In this document: piece after piece, positions 5,158 to 6,621 of the stretch
Layout of the letters: each line of letters starts with the position of its first letter
Numbering within the stretch: position 1 is the first letter of the stretch
Source: Clostridia bacterium
Lineage (GTDB): Bacteria; Bacillota; Clostridia; Oscillospirales; CAG-272
Reading direction: 5' to 3'
DNA: 6,621 nucleotides
Assembly (NCBI GenBank): GCA_017408535.1
Contig: JAFQUL010000152.1
Location: forward strand, 1 to 6,621
Program-made: the position numbers and the translations under genes
Notes under the pieces: generated by a model
What the model was told of the DNA's origin: nothing
What the model saw: only the letters and a program-made list of their open reading frames with translations
Databases searched by the model: none

Positions 5158-6304
5158 CTCTTTCGATAAGCGCAGAAATCAAAAGCGCTACCGCTTCCGT
5201 TCCGGGGTAAATGCTCTTGAGCGAGATCCACTCATCTCTTGTATGTGCCCCCCCGCCGATATAACTGCCAAAGCACGCCGCAGGAATACCGAGAGAAAGC
5301 GGAATGTTGCAATCGGTTGAACCGGAGCGGAAAGGTACTCTTTCTCCACCGCAGGCCATCTCTATAGCATCTGCACAGAGCTCCGATAATTCAAGCTCCG
5401 CCACGGGATCAACAGGACCCATTCCGGGACGCTGACCGAGGATCTCAGTTTCAATATCAAAGCCGTGACCTCTGAACTCGCTTATTATTCCGTCAAAAAT
5501 GCCCTTCATAATGTCAAGACACTCAGAGGAATCAGAACGGTATTCATATAAAAACTCCGCGTCCTCAGCAATTGTGTTGACCGACGTGCCGCCGGAGATC
5601 ATGCCCACGTTATACGTAGTCTTTGTGTTTTCAATATCCGGTACTTCTATGCTGTAGAGTCTTGCTATAAGTGCGGAAGCAACGGCTATAGCATTATCAT
5701 TACCGAAATCCGAGAAGGAATGGCCACCCTCTGTCTTTATCTTTATTTTATAGCGAGTAGACCCCACCGCGCGGTTACAAACAGCCTCAGAGGTACCGTC
5801 TATACTGATAAGACACTCAAGAAGGTCACCGAAATCCTCGGCGATTTTTCTTGTTCCCTTAAGATTACCGAGCCCCTCCTCACATGAGTTGCAAACAAAG
5901 AGCAGACCGTACTTTTTGGGAGTATAGTTCTTTATAAAATATCTTGCCACGATCATAAGAGAAGCAAGACAAGCGGTATCATCGCCAACACCGGGACAGG
6001 AAACTATATCACCTTCCTGCTTGACCTCAAATGGTTCAAGATCCGGGAAAACGGTATCGGTATGTGCCATAAAGCAGATTATCGGTCTCTCTCCCTCACA
6101 GCAGAGAGGAAGCACCACGTTAAGAGCGTCATCTATATACGCACCCTCTCCGCCGTTTTTGTGAAACCAGTCACGGCAAAACTCTGCTCTTTTTTCTTCC
6201 ATACCGCTGGGTGCCGGTATTTTGCAGAGAGTAAACAGCAACTCTGTCAGTTCATCTTTTGAAGAATCAAGATAGTCCTTAAAGTCTTTATCAAGGGGTT
6301 TCAT
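5153..6304 (-). CDS. M20-family zinc metallopeptidase (PepT/ArgE/DapE-like)
   Basis: A cytosolic di-zinc hydrolase of 383 residues that cleaves small amide substrates such as short peptides or N-acyl amino acids. Seen: AHTDTVFP (80-87; H81 metal ligand, D83 catalytic), GVGDDTACLAS (105-115; bridging D108), CNSCEEGLG (138-146; E142 general base, E143 metal ligand), ISIDG (166-170; D169 metal ligand), the lid/dimerisation domain starting near GGHSFSDFGNDNA (193-205), and GGGAHTRDEW (350-359; H354 metal ligand). All key residues are present, so it should be active. The HTDT and EEGLGN-KG pattern is closest to PepT-like exopeptidases, but exact substrate is not determined. The ATG at 6302..6304 is 13 bases from AAAGGAG (6318..6324), longer than usual. 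It is 18 bp downstream of the SGNH hydrolase gene, so the two are probably one operon, ending at the shared terminator. Confidence 0.85.
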   Translation of the reverse strand: MKPLDKDFKDYLDSSKDELTELLFTLCKIPAPSGMEEKRAEFCRDWFHKNGGEGAYIDDALNVVLPLCCEGERPIICFMAHTDTVFPDLEPFEVKQEGDIVSCPGVGDDTACLASLMIVARYFIKNYTPKKYGLLFVCNSCEEGLGNLKGTRKIAEDFGDLLECLISIDGTSEAVCNRAVGSTRYKIKIKTEGGHSFSDFGNDNAIAVASALIARLYSIEVPDIENTKTTYNVGMISGGTSVNTIAEDAEFLYEYRSDSSECLDIMKGIFDGIISEFRGHGFDIETEILGQRPGMGPVDPVAELELSELCADAIEMACGGERVPFRSGSTDCNIPLSLGIPAACFGSYIGGGAHTRDEWISLKSIYPGTEAVALLISALIERE

Positions 6305-6317
6305 TATCAGAGGATTA

Positions 6318-6324
6318 CTCCTTT
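6318..6324 (-). promoter_or_regulatory. Ribosome binding site of the M20 peptidase, overlapping the upstream stop codon
   Basis: AAAGGAG overlaps the last bases of the upstream gene's TAA (6323..6325). It is 13 bases from the ATG but seven from an in-frame CTG (6308..6310) that would add two residues. Termination of the upstream gene on this site suggests translational coupling. Confidence 0.6.
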
Positions 6325-6621
6325 ATATCGTTTCTTTGATCGCTTTGATTATTACGTCTGCCTCTTCTTCAGTTATCTCATCCGGACGGTAATTTACCGG
6401 GGTATCTGTGCCGTAAAAGTGGAAAAGAAACATAACTGCGGCAACGTAGCTGCCGTATATATTGGGATGGAAATCATCGTGGAGAAGGAGATCTATCTCA
6501 GGATGGTGAAGAGAAATCCGGTAGAATACCTCTCCCACAGGCACGAGAGCCGCACGTTCCCTTGCCGCCGCTCTGCGGTATGCATCTCTGAGCTTCTGAT
6601 AAAACTGCACATAGCTGCACT
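6323..6621 (-). CDS. SGNH/GDSL-type hydrolase, C-terminal part (5' end outside the window)
   Basis: The frame is open to the window edge, and the only internal starts are poor (a GTG at 6608..6610 without support), so the gene begins outside. The visible end reads ALVPVGEVFYR, then a helix and HDDFHPNIYGSYVAA, which is SGNH block V: D-x-x-H-P with the catalytic Asp and His three residues apart, followed by G-S-Y-x-A-A. This ending is typical of DUF4886-like SGNH proteins, which are esterases or acetylhydrolases often linked to carbohydrate. The nucleophile Ser block and oxyanion residues are not visible. The last residues (EEEADVIIKAIKETI) form a plain helix. It lies immediately upstream of the M20 peptidase. 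Confidence 0.75.
   Translation of the reverse strand, partial: CSYVQFYQKLRDAYRRAAARERAALVPVGEVFYRISLHHPEIDLLLHDDFHPNIYGSYVAAVMFLFHFYGTDTPVNYRPDEITEEEADVIIKAIKETI

Overview
The window looks like chromosomal DNA of an endospore-forming, low-to-moderate GC member of the Clostridia. The main pointer is an intact sporulation sigma factor of the SigK type on the minus strand at 2000..2674. Gram-positive-style AGGAG ribosome binding sites, a consensus SigA promoter, a YuiD/DUF212 gene and a lipoprotein-type metallo-beta-lactamase agree with this. The genus cannot be set from the sequence. TAA and TGA are used as ordinary stops, so the standard bacterial code is assumed.

Layout. (1) 1..1883, minus strand: a small carbohydrate-catabolism unit. 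A GatY/KbaY-like class II ketose-bisphosphate aldolase (1038..1883) is followed downstream by a uronate-isomerase-like amidohydrolase (928 down to the window edge). The second gene is interrupted by an in-frame TAG at 179..181, and the same frame continues with family-like sequence to base 1. The leaders of both genes carry short perfect inverted repeats at operator-like positions. (2) 2000..2674, minus strand: sigK with its N-terminal pro-sequence. (3) 2778..5113, plus strand: a textbook SigA promoter (TTGACA, 17 bp, TATAAT) drives an exported metallo-beta-lactamase-fold lipoprotein of unknown substrate. A four-helix-type DUF212/YuiD membrane protein with a GTG start follows 30 bp later. (4) 5109..5157: a perfect 21-bp inverted repeat acts as a shared terminator for two converging units, and both stop codons lie in its arms. 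(5) 5153..6621, minus strand: the C-terminal end of an SGNH/GDSL-type hydrolase, then an M20 zinc peptidase 18 bp downstream of it.

How the genes fit together. The aldolase and the uronate-isomerase-like gene probably belong to one sugar or sugar-acid pathway, now possibly broken. The lipoprotein and YuiD form a two-gene operon at the cell envelope. The SGNH hydrolase and M20 peptidase form another two-gene unit. I see no mobile element, CRISPR array, tRNA or rRNA. No clearly new multi-gene system is evident. The best candidates for a second look are the amber-split isomerase-like gene, the three-part lipoprotein, and the mirror-symmetric terminator that contains both stop codons.
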